From positions 1-64,000 of the forward strand of contig NZ_RHNN01000020.1 in assembly GCF_003946245.1 (NCBI RefSeq): a stretch of 64,000 nt of DNA, given 5' to 3'. Each line of letters begins with the position of its first letter. Position 1 is the first letter of the stretch. The notes beneath the pieces were generated by a model. It did not search any database, was not told the origin of the DNA, and was given only the letters and a program-made list of their open reading frames with translations. The DNA comes from Levilactobacillus cerevisiae. GTDB lineage: Bacteria; Bacillota; Bacilli; Lactobacillales; Lactobacillaceae. Shown one piece after another: positions 54,839 to 63,777 of this stretch. The translations under genes were made by a program, and so were the position numbers.

Positions 54839-56034
54839 AAATCAAAATGGGTTTAGTTGTCCTTGTTAGCCTGTTGGCTGCCGGTTGTACTCAGGAAGCA
54901 ACCTTAAAAGAACGCGCGTGGGCTAGTATGGTTCCTGCCACGAATGCTCAGGTTGGCCAAATTAAGCAGAGCACGACACCGAATATTGATGTTGCATATA
55001 AGATGACAAATAAGAAGGTTATCTTCTATCGCAGTTTAAAAGAATTTGGGAAAAAGTCTGGAGAATCTGCCTACTATGCGACCGAGCGATATGAGACTTT
55101 TGGCGCAACGAATAAGTACGTGACAACCAAGGGAACCTTTTATCACATGGTAACCTATGAGACCGGTGATTTTGAAGGGGTTCATGGACCTGAGACGATG
55201 GCTAATTATTCGGATTTCACTGATATTGGTTACGTGAAGGCGAGTGATGTCAAGCAAATCAAGACCATGCATAACATCAAGACTTATAAGCATAAGCGAC
55301 CAGTTTATGTCGCGGACCCGGACATCCATAGAATTTGGAATAAACCACCTAATACAGTCCACTACACTTATATTTCGGGTGTTTTTGATCGACTGGCAGC
55401 CGAACAACTGTATGCGACCAAGGAAATTACTAGGTACAACGGCGCGCATTATGTTTTCCTAGAACGTGCGAATGGTCAAAAGCTGGGATGGACGTTCAAA
55501 ACACCTAAGACCGTAATAGCGGGAAAATACCGTGATCCGGGCAAACAGTTCCTCGCACCTAAGAAACATGAGACGATGAAGAAAAAGGTCCAAAGTCATC
55601 GCTCCACCGGTAATCGGGTAACAACCAACGAAAGCCTATCAATGCCGCAGCGGGCTTACATTTCACGCGATAAGCAGCATCACATCGCTAAGGTCCTAGT
55701 GACCGGAATGGATAACCGGATTTCTAAGGTTAACTTCCATAAAGGACAAGCAACGAAGCTGACTGTGTATACGTACCGGCGTAAGCCTTGGCAAACGATT
55801 ACTAGCCCCAAGAAGTTACGAACACATTATCAAGCTGCGCATGTTTTTCTGGAAACCGATCAGGCTCGGGTTAACTTCCATTCAATGAAGAGTCCAAAGT
55901 TAGTGACCGTGATTACTTATGGTTATGACGGCATGGCAACGACGACTGTTTACCGTAGCGGACGAGTGACGTTCAATACGCACAAATACAAGCACATCAT
56001 GTCTTACCCGTTATCGCAGTTTAACTTTAAGTAG
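54835..56034 (+). CDS. Lipoprotein with GW-like modules, paralogue 1 of 3
   Basis: A 399-residue protein. A lipoprotein signal (LLAAGC, Cys near residue 18) is followed by a short linker and two beta-rich modules of GW/SH3-like character (about 50-160 and 160-225; KKVIFYRSLKEFG and LYATKEI..NGAHYVFLERANGQKLGW). A C-terminal region (about 240-399) follows with TVYTYRRKPWQTI and TTTVYRSGRVTFNTH. ATG follows GAGGTGAG. It shares its full architecture with the next two genes. Cell-wall binding is inferred from the GW-like modules; no enzyme motif is visible. Confidence 0.75.
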   Translation: MKIKMGLVVLVSLLAAGCTQEATLKERAWASMVPATNAQVGQIKQSTTPNIDVAYKMTNKKVIFYRSLKEFGKKSGESAYYATERYETFGATNKYVTTKGTFYHMVTYETGDFEGVHGPETMANYSDFTDIGYVKASDVKQIKTMHNIKTYKHKRPVYVADPDIHRIWNKPPNTVHYTYISGVFDRLAAEQLYATKEITRYNGAHYVFLERANGQKLGWTFKTPKTVIAGKYRDPGKQFLAPKKHETMKKKVQSHRSTGNRVTTNESLSMPQRAYISRDKQHHIAKVLVTGMDNRISKVNFHKGQATKLTVYTYRRKPWQTITSPKKLRTHYQAAHVFLETDQARVNFHSMKSPKLVTVITYGYDGMATTTVYRSGRVTFNTHKYKHIMSYPLSQFNFK

Positions 56035-56157
56035 CCCACTCTTGGAGGAATAAGTGGTAGCTTAATTGAGAAATGAAAAGGAAACGCGCAAAAGATAATC
56101 AGTCACAATATCTGATTATCTTTCATGATTTTGCAAAGAGGGAAGGTGTAATTGCAC
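56035..56157 (+). repeat. Duplicated spacer between lipoprotein genes
   Basis: The spacer begins at the stop with TAGCCCACTCTTGGAGGAAT and contains CTTAATTGAGAAATGAAAAG, a hairpin AGATAATCAG/CTGATTATCT ending in TTT, and AGGGAAGGTGT before the next start. The spacer at 57388-57511 is nearly the same, and its first 25 bases recur after the third gene (58712-58740). This shows tandem duplication of a gene-plus-spacer unit. The hairpin may be a partial terminator. Confidence 0.8.
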
Positions 56158-57387
56158 ATGAGAAAATCGCGTTTACTTCTGCTGGTAGTCGTGGGACTAA
56201 CCATGGCAGGTTGTTCGACTATTAAACAGTCTAAACCAGCTGCGGCCAGTACCAGTTCGACTAGCCAGAAGGAGAGCACGGCCAGTAGCCAGGCAAGTAG
56301 CAGTCAGTCAAAACCGTTATTTGTGGGTGAAGTCTTTTCAACTGAGAAGGCTGATCCGAATATTCCTTACAAAATGGCTAACAAGCACGTTAAATTTTAC
56401 CGGAGCCTGAAGGAAATTGGTGCTAAAGATGGGGTGTTCTCTGACTATTTTGAAGAGAAGGGCGAAACGTTTGGAATTACCAAGGTGGTTACCGCGACGA
56501 AGGGTATTTATTATCACGTTGTTAAGTATACTGTGAATGAAACGAGTGGTTTTGAAGGGAAAGGTAAACCAGAAGGGCTAGGCTACGTTAAGACTACCGA
56601 CTTGAAACGGGTATCATTGATTAAGTCTGAATGGGCCTATGCCAAAAAGAAAGCCTATTATGTCGCCGATCCTAACAGCCACCGTATTTGGAATCGGCCG
56701 GCATATACGGCACCTTTTACGTATATTACCCACGTTTTTGACCGGTTAACAACGCAACAACTGTATGCAACCAAAGAATTAATTACCAGTAAAGGCAAAC
56801 ACTACGTCTACCTTGAAACCGCTAAGGGGCGTCAGCTGGGATGGGTTTATAAGGCCCGGCACACGTTGATTGCTGGTAAGTACCGTGATCCGGGGAAACA
56901 GTTATTGAAGCTGAAGAAGCACGAGAAAATGGTGACCCGAATTCAAAGTAAGAAGTCTACTGGTAATCGGGTTGGCGTGAACGATAGCCTTTCCTTACGT
57001 CAACGGGTGTACATTGTTAGAAACAAGCATCATCAGATTGCACGGATTCTAATTATCAGCATGGATAATCGGCCGACTAAGATTTACTTCCGGAATGGTC
57101 TTGCCACAAAAGTGAAGACCTATACTTATCGTCGCAAGCCATGGAAGGTGACAACGAATAAGAAAAAGTTGCGAACAGTTTACTGGGCACAACACGGAGA
57201 TGATTATATGAATGTTGATGCCATTCGTAGTAAGTTTTATACCATGAAAAGTAAGAAACTAGTTAAGGTAAGTACTGTGGCTAATGATGGATATGTCCAT
57301 ATCTTAATCTATCGCGACGGACACGTGAAATTTCATACAGAGGTGATTGAACACAATATTACGTACAGTATCAATGATTATAAGTAG
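56158..57387 (+). CDS. Lipoprotein with GW-like modules, paralogue 2 of 3
   Basis: A 409-residue protein. Lipobox TMAGC (Cys near residue 19), a Ser/Ala/Gln-rich linker longer than in the other two (about 22-55), then the same two GW-like modules (KHVKFYRSLKEIG; LYATKEL..KGKHYVYLETAKGRQLGW) and C-terminal domain (KTYTYRRKPWKVT, HILIYRDGHVKFHTE). ATG at 56158 follows GGGAAGGTG. It is closer to paralogue 3 at the N terminus than to paralogue 1. Confidence 0.75.
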   Translation: MRKSRLLLLVVVGLTMAGCSTIKQSKPAAASTSSTSQKESTASSQASSSQSKPLFVGEVFSTEKADPNIPYKMANKHVKFYRSLKEIGAKDGVFSDYFEEKGETFGITKVVTATKGIYYHVVKYTVNETSGFEGKGKPEGLGYVKTTDLKRVSLIKSEWAYAKKKAYYVADPNSHRIWNRPAYTAPFTYITHVFDRLTTQQLYATKELITSKGKHYVYLETAKGRQLGWVYKARHTLIAGKYRDPGKQLLKLKKHEKMVTRIQSKKSTGNRVGVNDSLSLRQRVYIVRNKHHQIARILIISMDNRPTKIYFRNGLATKVKTYTYRRKPWKVTTNKKKLRTVYWAQHGDDYMNVDAIRSKFYTMKSKKLVKVSTVANDGYVHILIYRDGHVKFHTEVIEHNITYSINDYK

Positions 57388-57511
57388 CTCACTCTTGGAG
57401 GAGTAAGTGGCAACTTAATTGAGAAATGAAAAGGAAACGCGCAACAGATAATCGGTCAATCTGGCTGATTATCTTTTGTGATTTTGTAAGACAGGGAAGG
57501 TGTCAGTACAT

Positions 57512-58714
57512 ATGAAAAAATCACGTTTGTTTTTGCTGGGACTTGTGGGGATAACCATGGCGGGTTGCTCGGCTACTGGCCAGTCGAAATCAGCCGTGGC
57601 CAGTGCCAATAGCAGCTCTACGAAATCGCCAGTAGGTAGAATTATTTCGACAGAAAAGGCTAACCCAGATATTTCCTACAAGATGGCTAACAAGCACGTC
57701 AAGTTTTACCGGAGTCTGAAAGAGTTTGGAACTAAGTCAGGGGTCTATTCAAGTTATGCGACTGCTAAGACGTTGACGTTTGGTCCGATTGAAAAGTACA
57801 CTACCACTAAGGGTATTTATTACCACATGGTCAATTACAGTTATGGGGCGTATGGTTTTGATCATCCTTCGTTGCCAGATATGTCAAAGGACTACATGGA
57901 ATTTGCCGAAAATGGTTACGTCAAGTCCACCGACCTCAAACGGTATCACCCAATTAAGAAAGCTTGGACGTATAAGCATCGCAAGCCGTACTACGTTGGG
58001 AATACCTGGAGTCATCGACTGTGGAACGCACCCGTTGCGACCATGCACTACGCCTACGTGATGCGCGGTTTTGACCGCTTAGCCATGCAACAGTTGTATG
58101 CCACCAAAGAAGAGGTTAAGCGCAGTAACGGCGCGCACTACGTTTATTTGGAAACGGCCAAAGGGAGAAAGTTGGGCTGGGTGGCTAAGTCACCAAAGAC
58201 CTTGATTGCCGGCTACTACCGGGATCCTGGTAGTCAATTTTTGACGGTACAGCCTGGTCAAACGATGAGAAAGCACGTGCAAAGCAAAAAGTCGACGCAT
58301 AATCGCGTGGGGATCAACGACAGTCTCTCCCTGCAACAGCGCGCTTACGTCGTCAAAAGTCAGTACCAGGTCAGCAAGGTTCTAGTCATGGGGATGGATA
58401 ACCGGCCAACTAAGATTTACTTTAGTAATGGGCATGCCACTAAGGTGAAATTTTACGAGTACTGGCGCAAGCCGTGGAAGACGGTGACGAAGCCCAAGAA
58501 GCTCCGGACTCACTTTAGCGTCTGGCATGAATTTGCGGAAGGTGTGCCAACACGGGTCAGTTTCTTCTCAAGCAAAAGTCCTAAGCTAACTGCGGTGAAG
58601 ACTGAGGGCAGCGATGGCTCAGCGACCACCACGATTTATCGGAGCGGCAAGGTTGCGTTCAAGACCCATCCGTACAAGCACGTGGTCACGTATCCGCTAT
58701 CAGATTTTAAGTAG
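57512..58714 (+). CDS. Lipoprotein with GW-like modules, paralogue 3 of 3
   Basis: A 400-residue protein. Lipobox TMAGC, a short Ser linker, two GW-like modules (KHVKFYRSLKEFG; LYATKEEVKRSNGAHYVYLE followed by LGWV) and the shared C-terminal region (KFYEYWRKPWKTV, TTTIYRSGKVAFKTH, PYKHVVTYPLSDFK). ATG at 57512 follows GGGAAGGTG; an in-frame GTG at 57500 overlaps the site. Its last residues match paralogue 1, its first match paralogue 2, which hints at recombination among the three copies. Confidence 0.75.
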   Translation: MKKSRLFLLGLVGITMAGCSATGQSKSAVASANSSSTKSPVGRIISTEKANPDISYKMANKHVKFYRSLKEFGTKSGVYSSYATAKTLTFGPIEKYTTTKGIYYHMVNYSYGAYGFDHPSLPDMSKDYMEFAENGYVKSTDLKRYHPIKKAWTYKHRKPYYVGNTWSHRLWNAPVATMHYAYVMRGFDRLAMQQLYATKEEVKRSNGAHYVYLETAKGRKLGWVAKSPKTLIAGYYRDPGSQFLTVQPGQTMRKHVQSKKSTHNRVGINDSLSLQQRAYVVKSQYQVSKVLVMGMDNRPTKIYFSNGHATKVKFYEYWRKPWKTVTKPKKLRTHFSVWHEFAEGVPTRVSFFSSKSPKLTAVKTEGSDGSATTTIYRSGKVAFKTHPYKHVVTYPLSDFK

Positions 58715-58756
58715 CTCACTCTTGGAGGAGTAAGTGGTAACTTAACCATAACTGCA

Positions 58757-58804
58757 AAAAGAAGGCCAACCACTCAGAAATTTTCCGAGTGGTTGGTCTT
58801 CTTT
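58757..58804. terminator. Bidirectional terminator between lipoproteins and polyphosphate operon
   Basis: AAGAAGGCCAACCACTC and GAGTGGTTGGTCTTCTT pair with A-rich and T-rich ends. Confidence 0.88.
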
Positions 58805-58822
58805 GACATGCAATAGATTAGA

Positions 58823-59758
58823 TTATTCAATCGCTGCCTTAACTTGGTTAATACGGTCATACAGAATACCGTCTCGCAAACCGGCGTTCGAGAACGTGAT
58901 CAGTTGCGAGTCCAGCAGCCGCATCAGTAGGGCTACTGGAATCAGTCCGCCAATGATGATGTCGGCCCGGTCCTTGGACAAGCCCGGCACCTTCTTGCGG
59001 CCAGCCAGGTCTAAGCCTAGCAACTGGGTCAACGTGCTGTACACCTCGGTGGCGCTCAGCTTATAGCCGTGCACGTCCTCAAAGTTCAGGAAATTCTTGT
59101 TTCGGCGGTTGATCTTGGCCAGCGTCCGGTTGGCACCACCCAACCCAATCACGGGCAGGTTCGCCGCCTCACGGAGCCACCAAACGTCGTTGAAGACGTT
59201 GTTGACGAAGGTCATCGCAGAAAACAGCGAATCGGCCTGCACCTTGTCGCTCTCGAGGTAGGCCTGCGACAGCGTCACGGAGCCTAACGGGATTGACACC
59301 ACGTGCTTCATTTGGCGGTTCTGCACCAGAATCAGTTCGGAAGAACCACCACCGGTATCGACAATCAAGCCGTTGATGATCGGCAAGGTATGAATCACAC
59401 CAAGGTAGTCGTAGCGGGCCTCCTGGGCACCAGAGATGACATCGAAGTCGAGGTCAAATTGATCTTTGACCTGCTTCAAAAATTGTTTCTGGTTGGACGC
59501 CTGGCGAACGGCGGCAGTGGCCACGGCCGTGATTTCCGGGTTGTCTAATTTTGAATAGACGGCCTTGAATTCAGCCAGAGCGGCCAGGGTACGTTCAATG
59601 GCGGCTGGTTGGAGGAGTTGTTCCTCCCCCATGTTTTCTGATAACCGAACGTAGCGTTTTTCCTCGGTCACCGTCTTGTGATTGCCAGCTTCGTCAATCT
59701 CACTGATGGTCATGCGGACCGAGTTCGAACCCAAATCAATGACAACTAAGTTTTCCAT
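58823..59758 (-). CDS. ppx: Exopolyphosphatase/GppA-family phosphatase
   Basis: A 311-residue member of the ASKHA family. IDLGSNSVRM (phosphate loop 1) and VDTGGGSSEL (phosphate loop 2) are intact, and GLGGANRTLAKI and the DRADIIIGG block follow. The short length means only the two catalytic domains, with no HD part. It directly follows ppk with no spacer, as last gene of a three-gene minus-strand operon, and by family would release phosphate from polyphosphate or hydrolyse pppGpp. Both activities occur in the family. Confidence 0.92.
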   Translation of the reverse strand: MENLVVIDLGSNSVRMTISEIDEAGNHKTVTEEKRYVRLSENMGEEQLLQPAAIERTLAALAEFKAVYSKLDNPEITAVATAAVRQASNQKQFLKQVKDQFDLDFDVISGAQEARYDYLGVIHTLPIINGLIVDTGGGSSELILVQNRQMKHVVSIPLGSVTLSQAYLESDKVQADSLFSAMTFVNNVFNDVWWLREAANLPVIGLGGANRTLAKINRRNKNFLNFEDVHGYKLSATEVYSTLTQLLGLDLAGRKKVPGLSKDRADIIIGGLIPVALLMRLLDSQLITFSNAGLRDGILYDRINQVKAAIE

Positions 59759-61924
59759 TTATTCCAGACTCCGATCAATAGGGGATTTAGGCTGGTTCTT
59801 CGGGCTCAGCATGGGCTTGAACTGCCGCGGGGCATTGCTGTCCTTGGGTGCATGGGTGGCATTCGCCTTGATTTGGGCGGCTGCCAGGTCCATGAACGTT
59901 TCTTGGGCGTCGAGCGGTTCCAGGCCACGGCGGTCAACGCGCGTAAAGGTGCGGTCGGCCATCAGGACCCGTGTCTTGACGTTATCATGCCAGAGCGTTG
60001 CGAAAATGTCAAAGGCCCGTTGCCGGAGACTGTCGTTTAAGATTGGGAATAGCAGTTCTACCCGACGGTTCAGATTCCGCGTCATCAGGTCGGCACTGGA
60101 CAGGTACAGTTGCGGATCACCGGCGTTCGCAAACGCATAAATTCGACTGTGTTCCAGGAAGCGGCCGACGATGGAATGGACTTCAATGTTTTCACTGAGT
60201 TCGGGGATGCCCACGTTTAAGCAGCAGATGCCCCGGACAATCAGCTTGACCTTGACGCCGGCGTGGGAGGCTTCGTAGAGCTTCGCAATCATGGCGGAGT
60301 CGGACAGTGAGTTCATCTTCATTTCGATCCAAGCGGGTTGGCCGGCCTTAGCGTTGTCGATTTCTTGGTTGATTTTCGCGGTAATAAAGTTCCGAATGCC
60401 ATCGGGTGACATGTGGAGCTGATGGAAGTACGGGGGTTCGGAGTAGCCGGATAACATGTTGAAAATGTTGGAGGCGTCGATCCCCATGTCCGTGTTGGTG
60501 GTCATCAGGCCCAGGTCGGTGTAGAAGTGGGCGGTGACGTCGTTGTAGTTCCCGGTTCCCATGTGCATGTAGCGCCGAATACCATCGGGTTCCCGACGAA
60601 CAATCAGCGTTAACTTACAGTGGGTCTTCAAGCCAATCAGACCGTAGATGACATGACAGCCCATCTTTTCAAGTTGTTGGGCCCAGTGAACGTTATTTTC
60701 TTCGTCGAAACGCGCCTTGACTTCCACCAGGACAGTAACCTGTTTGCCGTTTTGAGCGGCGCTCCCCAGGTATTTGATAATCGGTGAGTTCGCAGAAACC
60801 CGGTACAACGTCATCTTAATGGCTAAGACGCCGTCGTCACAGGCCGCCTGGCGAATCAACTCCGTGACGGCCGCGAAGTCGTCAAAGGGGTGGTGGACCA
60901 GGACGTCGTGTTGCCGAATCGTCTTGAAGACGTCATCGTCATGTTGCAGGCCTGGCGTCCGGGCAGCGGTGAATTTCGCGTAACTCTCATCGTCGTGACC
61001 ACTGATTTGTTTGGTCAGTTTCGACAGGAAGGTCAGGTCGATGGGGCCACCAATTTCGTACACGGCGTAATCAGCGATCTTGATCGAGGTTGCCAACCGA
61101 TTCTGGAGCGGCTGGCTGATGCCAGCTTCGACTTCCATTCGGACGGCGCCACCATGTTCCCGTTTCTTTAGTTGTTGTTCAACTTCCTTCAAGAGGTCGG
61201 AGGTATCTTCTTCGGCCACGTCCAAGTCCATGTCCCGGATGACCCGGTAATTGGCCGCTTCCTTCACCTGATACCCAATGAATAGGTTACCGATGAAGGT
61301 CTTGATGATGTCTTCCAGCAAAATGAAGTCATTGTCGCCACCCGGTAAACGGACGGTTCGGGGGAAGATTTCGGGAACTTGCACGGTCGCGAAACGCTTG
61401 TCTTTCTTATCCCCATCCTTGAACAGCCGCATGGCAATGTTCAAGGTATTGTTGCCGATAAAGGGGAACGGCCGCGAGCTGTCGACAGCCATGGGCGTCA
61501 GTGCCGGCGAGATTTCATCATTGAAATATTTTTCAATGAAGCGGGTTTGTTGGGACGTTAACTCAGCGGGCGTCAGGATGTGAATGTCTTCCGCCGCCAA
61601 AGCGGGAATCAACATCCGATTCAACGTCGAGTATTGTTTGATCACCTGGTCGTGAGCCTTGGCGTTGACGGCCAGCAGTTGGTCTTCTGCTGTCATGCCA
61701 GAGGCGTCTGGCTTAGGATAGTTGACCGCAGCCAGCTTGGAAAGTGAGGCGACCCGGACCATGAAGAATTCATCCACGTTGCTCTGGGTGATGCCTAGGA
61801 AGCGCACCCGTTCCAGTAGGGGGTTCGCCTTGTCGCGGGCCTCCTCCAACACACGATCGTTAAAGTCGAGCCAACTGAGCTCCCGGTTGGTATAATATTT
61901 CGGTTTTGTATAATCCAGGGTCAT
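59759..61924 (-). CDS. ppk: Polyphosphate kinase 1
   Basis: A 721-residue enzyme that builds polyphosphate reversibly from ATP. The N domain begins NRELSWLDFNDRVLEEA, followed by VLVHHPFDDF. HMGTGNYNDVTAHFYTDLGL contains the autophosphorylated His, and HSRIYAFAN contains the second active-site His. Both PLD-like domains are complete. Its ATG overlaps the stop of the upstream HD-domain gene by four bases, and ppx follows directly. The operon couples synthesis and breakdown of polyphosphate, a phosphate and stress reserve. Confidence 0.97.
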   Translation of the reverse strand: MTLDYTKPKYYTNRELSWLDFNDRVLEEARDKANPLLERVRFLGITQSNVDEFFMVRVASLSKLAAVNYPKPDASGMTAEDQLLAVNAKAHDQVIKQYSTLNRMLIPALAAEDIHILTPAELTSQQTRFIEKYFNDEISPALTPMAVDSSRPFPFIGNNTLNIAMRLFKDGDKKDKRFATVQVPEIFPRTVRLPGGDNDFILLEDIIKTFIGNLFIGYQVKEAANYRVIRDMDLDVAEEDTSDLLKEVEQQLKKREHGGAVRMEVEAGISQPLQNRLATSIKIADYAVYEIGGPIDLTFLSKLTKQISGHDDESYAKFTAARTPGLQHDDDVFKTIRQHDVLVHHPFDDFAAVTELIRQAACDDGVLAIKMTLYRVSANSPIIKYLGSAAQNGKQVTVLVEVKARFDEENNVHWAQQLEKMGCHVIYGLIGLKTHCKLTLIVRREPDGIRRYMHMGTGNYNDVTAHFYTDLGLMTTNTDMGIDASNIFNMLSGYSEPPYFHQLHMSPDGIRNFITAKINQEIDNAKAGQPAWIEMKMNSLSDSAMIAKLYEASHAGVKVKLIVRGICCLNVGIPELSENIEVHSIVGRFLEHSRIYAFANAGDPQLYLSSADLMTRNLNRRVELLFPILNDSLRQRAFDIFATLWHDNVKTRVLMADRTFTRVDRRGLEPLDAQETFMDLAAAQIKANATHAPKDSNAPRQFKPMLSPKNQPKSPIDRSLE

Positions 61925-63459
61925 TTGTGTAACCTCCTCTGTTTTAAGACTGGTTGTAGGCCGAAGACGTCGGTGAAGAAATCAGCCTTGTAATTGAATG
62001 CCCAACGAATCAAGGACAGCTCATCGTCACTGAAAACGGTGATGATGACTTTGTTCGTGCGAATGGAAACGGAAATACGTTGAATGGTCTGTTGATGGGC
62101 GTCGTCTAGTGCGTCCGCAATCCGTAAAATGGCGGATAACTTGGCGACCACGACCCGCTTATCGCTATCTAATTGGCGGAAATGGGCCAGGTCTTCGGCG
62201 GGCGTTCGGGTACTGTGATACCGTGAAACGGCGGCGATAATCTGCGTTTCTTCGGTGGATAGGCCCAAGATTTCGGATTCCTTGAGCACGTAGTCGGAGT
62301 GCAGGTAATGTTCATGGGTATCGATGAAGCCACCGATATCGTGGACGATGGCCGAGACCTCTAAGAGCAGGCGGTCACGCGGCGTCAAGTGGTGCAGCGG
62401 CTTCAACTGATCGAAGAGGTGTAGCGCAAACCGGCGAACCAACTCCATGTGGTGGGGTTCTACCCGGTAACGTTGGGCCAGGTCATCTGCGGCTGCTAAA
62501 ATTTGATTATCAAAGTGATATTTGTGGTAGCCGGCGGTGATGGCCTGGTTCGTGGTCAACCCGTCCAAGACGTTCAGATTGACCAGGTGGAGTTTTTCAG
62601 CGTGGACCACCGTCAGTAATTTCCGCACGAGCAAAACGACTGGCAGAACCAGTTCGACATTTTCCTCGGTCAGGTGCAGGCGTTCCATCAGATATTGGTT
62701 GGACGCCCCGGCAACCTCATTACAGAATTTGTTGAAAGACTTGACGGACAACGTGTAGCTCACGTCGCCCTTGGGGATGAAGTAGGTGTTCAGTGGTGCC
62801 GCACCAATCAACATCACCTGATTCTGAGTTGTTTGAAATTCTTCGGGAAGGAACCGGTAGAAGTCGTCGACCTTACTGTTGATGTAGTCGTCGAGCACGT
62901 CCACCGGATTAGGTGCCGTGGCCCGCAACGTTTGGAGCACTTCTTTGATACGAATGGGTCCCAGCTTCATGTTGTGTGAGGCAATGAGCTTGTCGTGCGC
63001 GAAGAAGGACAGGGTCGTACTCCCGGAGTTCATGCCGATGATGGCCGCGTGATCCTTGACCAGGTGGTGATAGTGGTAATATTTCAGGGCGATCGCCTCG
63101 TTGCGCACGAAGGATTCTTCGCCCAGCGACAGCCACTCGATGTGCAGGCCCGTCCGCACGTAGAGTTGGTCACGAATGAATTCCGCGTTGGGGGCCAAGG
63201 ACAGCGCGTGGGAACCCCACAATTTATACTGGGTCACCCCGTAATCCTTGAGGACTTGAAGAAAGCCGCGTAACGCTTCGACGGCGTCACCCACAGTTTC
63301 AAAACTAATTTCTTCATGGTTGTAAATATTTTCCCCGATGGCGACGGCCGATTTGACCCGTTCGGTCTGGGCGCCGGTTTTAAGGTTCACAATCGACAAT
63401 TCAATACTGGAAACATTTACGAGCATAGCGCCAAAATAATCATCAGCCATAAAATTCAT
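61921..63459 (-). CDS. Ppx/GppA-like protein with HD domain, degenerate phosphate loops
   Basis: A 512-residue protein. The N-terminal 300 residues resemble Ppx/GppA, but the first phosphate loop reads VNVSSIELSIVN and the second IGMNSGSTTLSFF, instead of DIGSNS and GGGS. The C-terminal part (about 320-512) has an HD-type domain (VHDIGGFIDTHEHYLHSDYV and RYHSTR). First gene of the ppx-ppk-ppx operon. It may be a regulator, or a hydrolase with altered activity. The start is ATG at 63459 or 63450; the ribosome binding site is weak for both. Confidence 0.8.
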   Translation of the reverse strand: MNFMADDYFGAMLVNVSSIELSIVNLKTGAQTERVKSAVAIGENIYNHEEISFETVGDAVEALRGFLQVLKDYGVTQYKLWGSHALSLAPNAEFIRDQLYVRTGLHIEWLSLGEESFVRNEAIALKYYHYHHLVKDHAAIIGMNSGSTTLSFFAHDKLIASHNMKLGPIRIKEVLQTLRATAPNPVDVLDDYINSKVDDFYRFLPEEFQTTQNQVMLIGAAPLNTYFIPKGDVSYTLSVKSFNKFCNEVAGASNQYLMERLHLTEENVELVLPVVLLVRKLLTVVHAEKLHLVNLNVLDGLTTNQAITAGYHKYHFDNQILAAADDLAQRYRVEPHHMELVRRFALHLFDQLKPLHHLTPRDRLLLEVSAIVHDIGGFIDTHEHYLHSDYVLKESEILGLSTEETQIIAAVSRYHSTRTPAEDLAHFRQLDSDKRVVVAKLSAILRIADALDDAHQQTIQRISVSIRTNKVIITVFSDDELSLIRWAFNYKADFFTDVFGLQPVLKQRRLHK

Positions 63460-63531
63460 CTACTTTCTGTAAAATATGAGTTGCTGTGAGGCTATTGTGG
63501 ATTAGGATTGTATTTCCAAATCTGTTGCTGA

Positions 63532-63635
63532 AGCGTACGATAAAAGGTAACTGGCTCCGCATAAAAATCCAAGCCCGGGATTATCTGGCTTTCAGCCTTA
63601 ATGCTCGCCAGCTAACCGCCATTTGCCCCATACTC
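63532..63635 (-). repeat. Intergenic hairpin repeat, family B, copy B4, partly deleted
   Basis: On the minus strand GAGTA, GGCGGTTAGCTGG, CGAGCATTAAGG and CTGAAAGCC are followed by GCGGAGCCAGTTACC. The 3' strand of the inner stem (GGCTTTCAG) is missing, so the top hairpin cannot form. It lies between the LicD-like gene and the polyphosphate operon on their strand. The rest of the 63460-63777 gap shows nothing. Confidence 0.75.
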
Positions 63636-63777
63636 AACAAATTAGTTTGTTTACTATCATACTAGAATCGGTCTGGACCATGTTGCTTGAATCAAAAATA
63701 AGGGCAAAAAATTTGAAAATTGATTTCAAACCGAGAAAATTGTGGTTTACCATCAACAAATATGGTAACGCTTAAAT

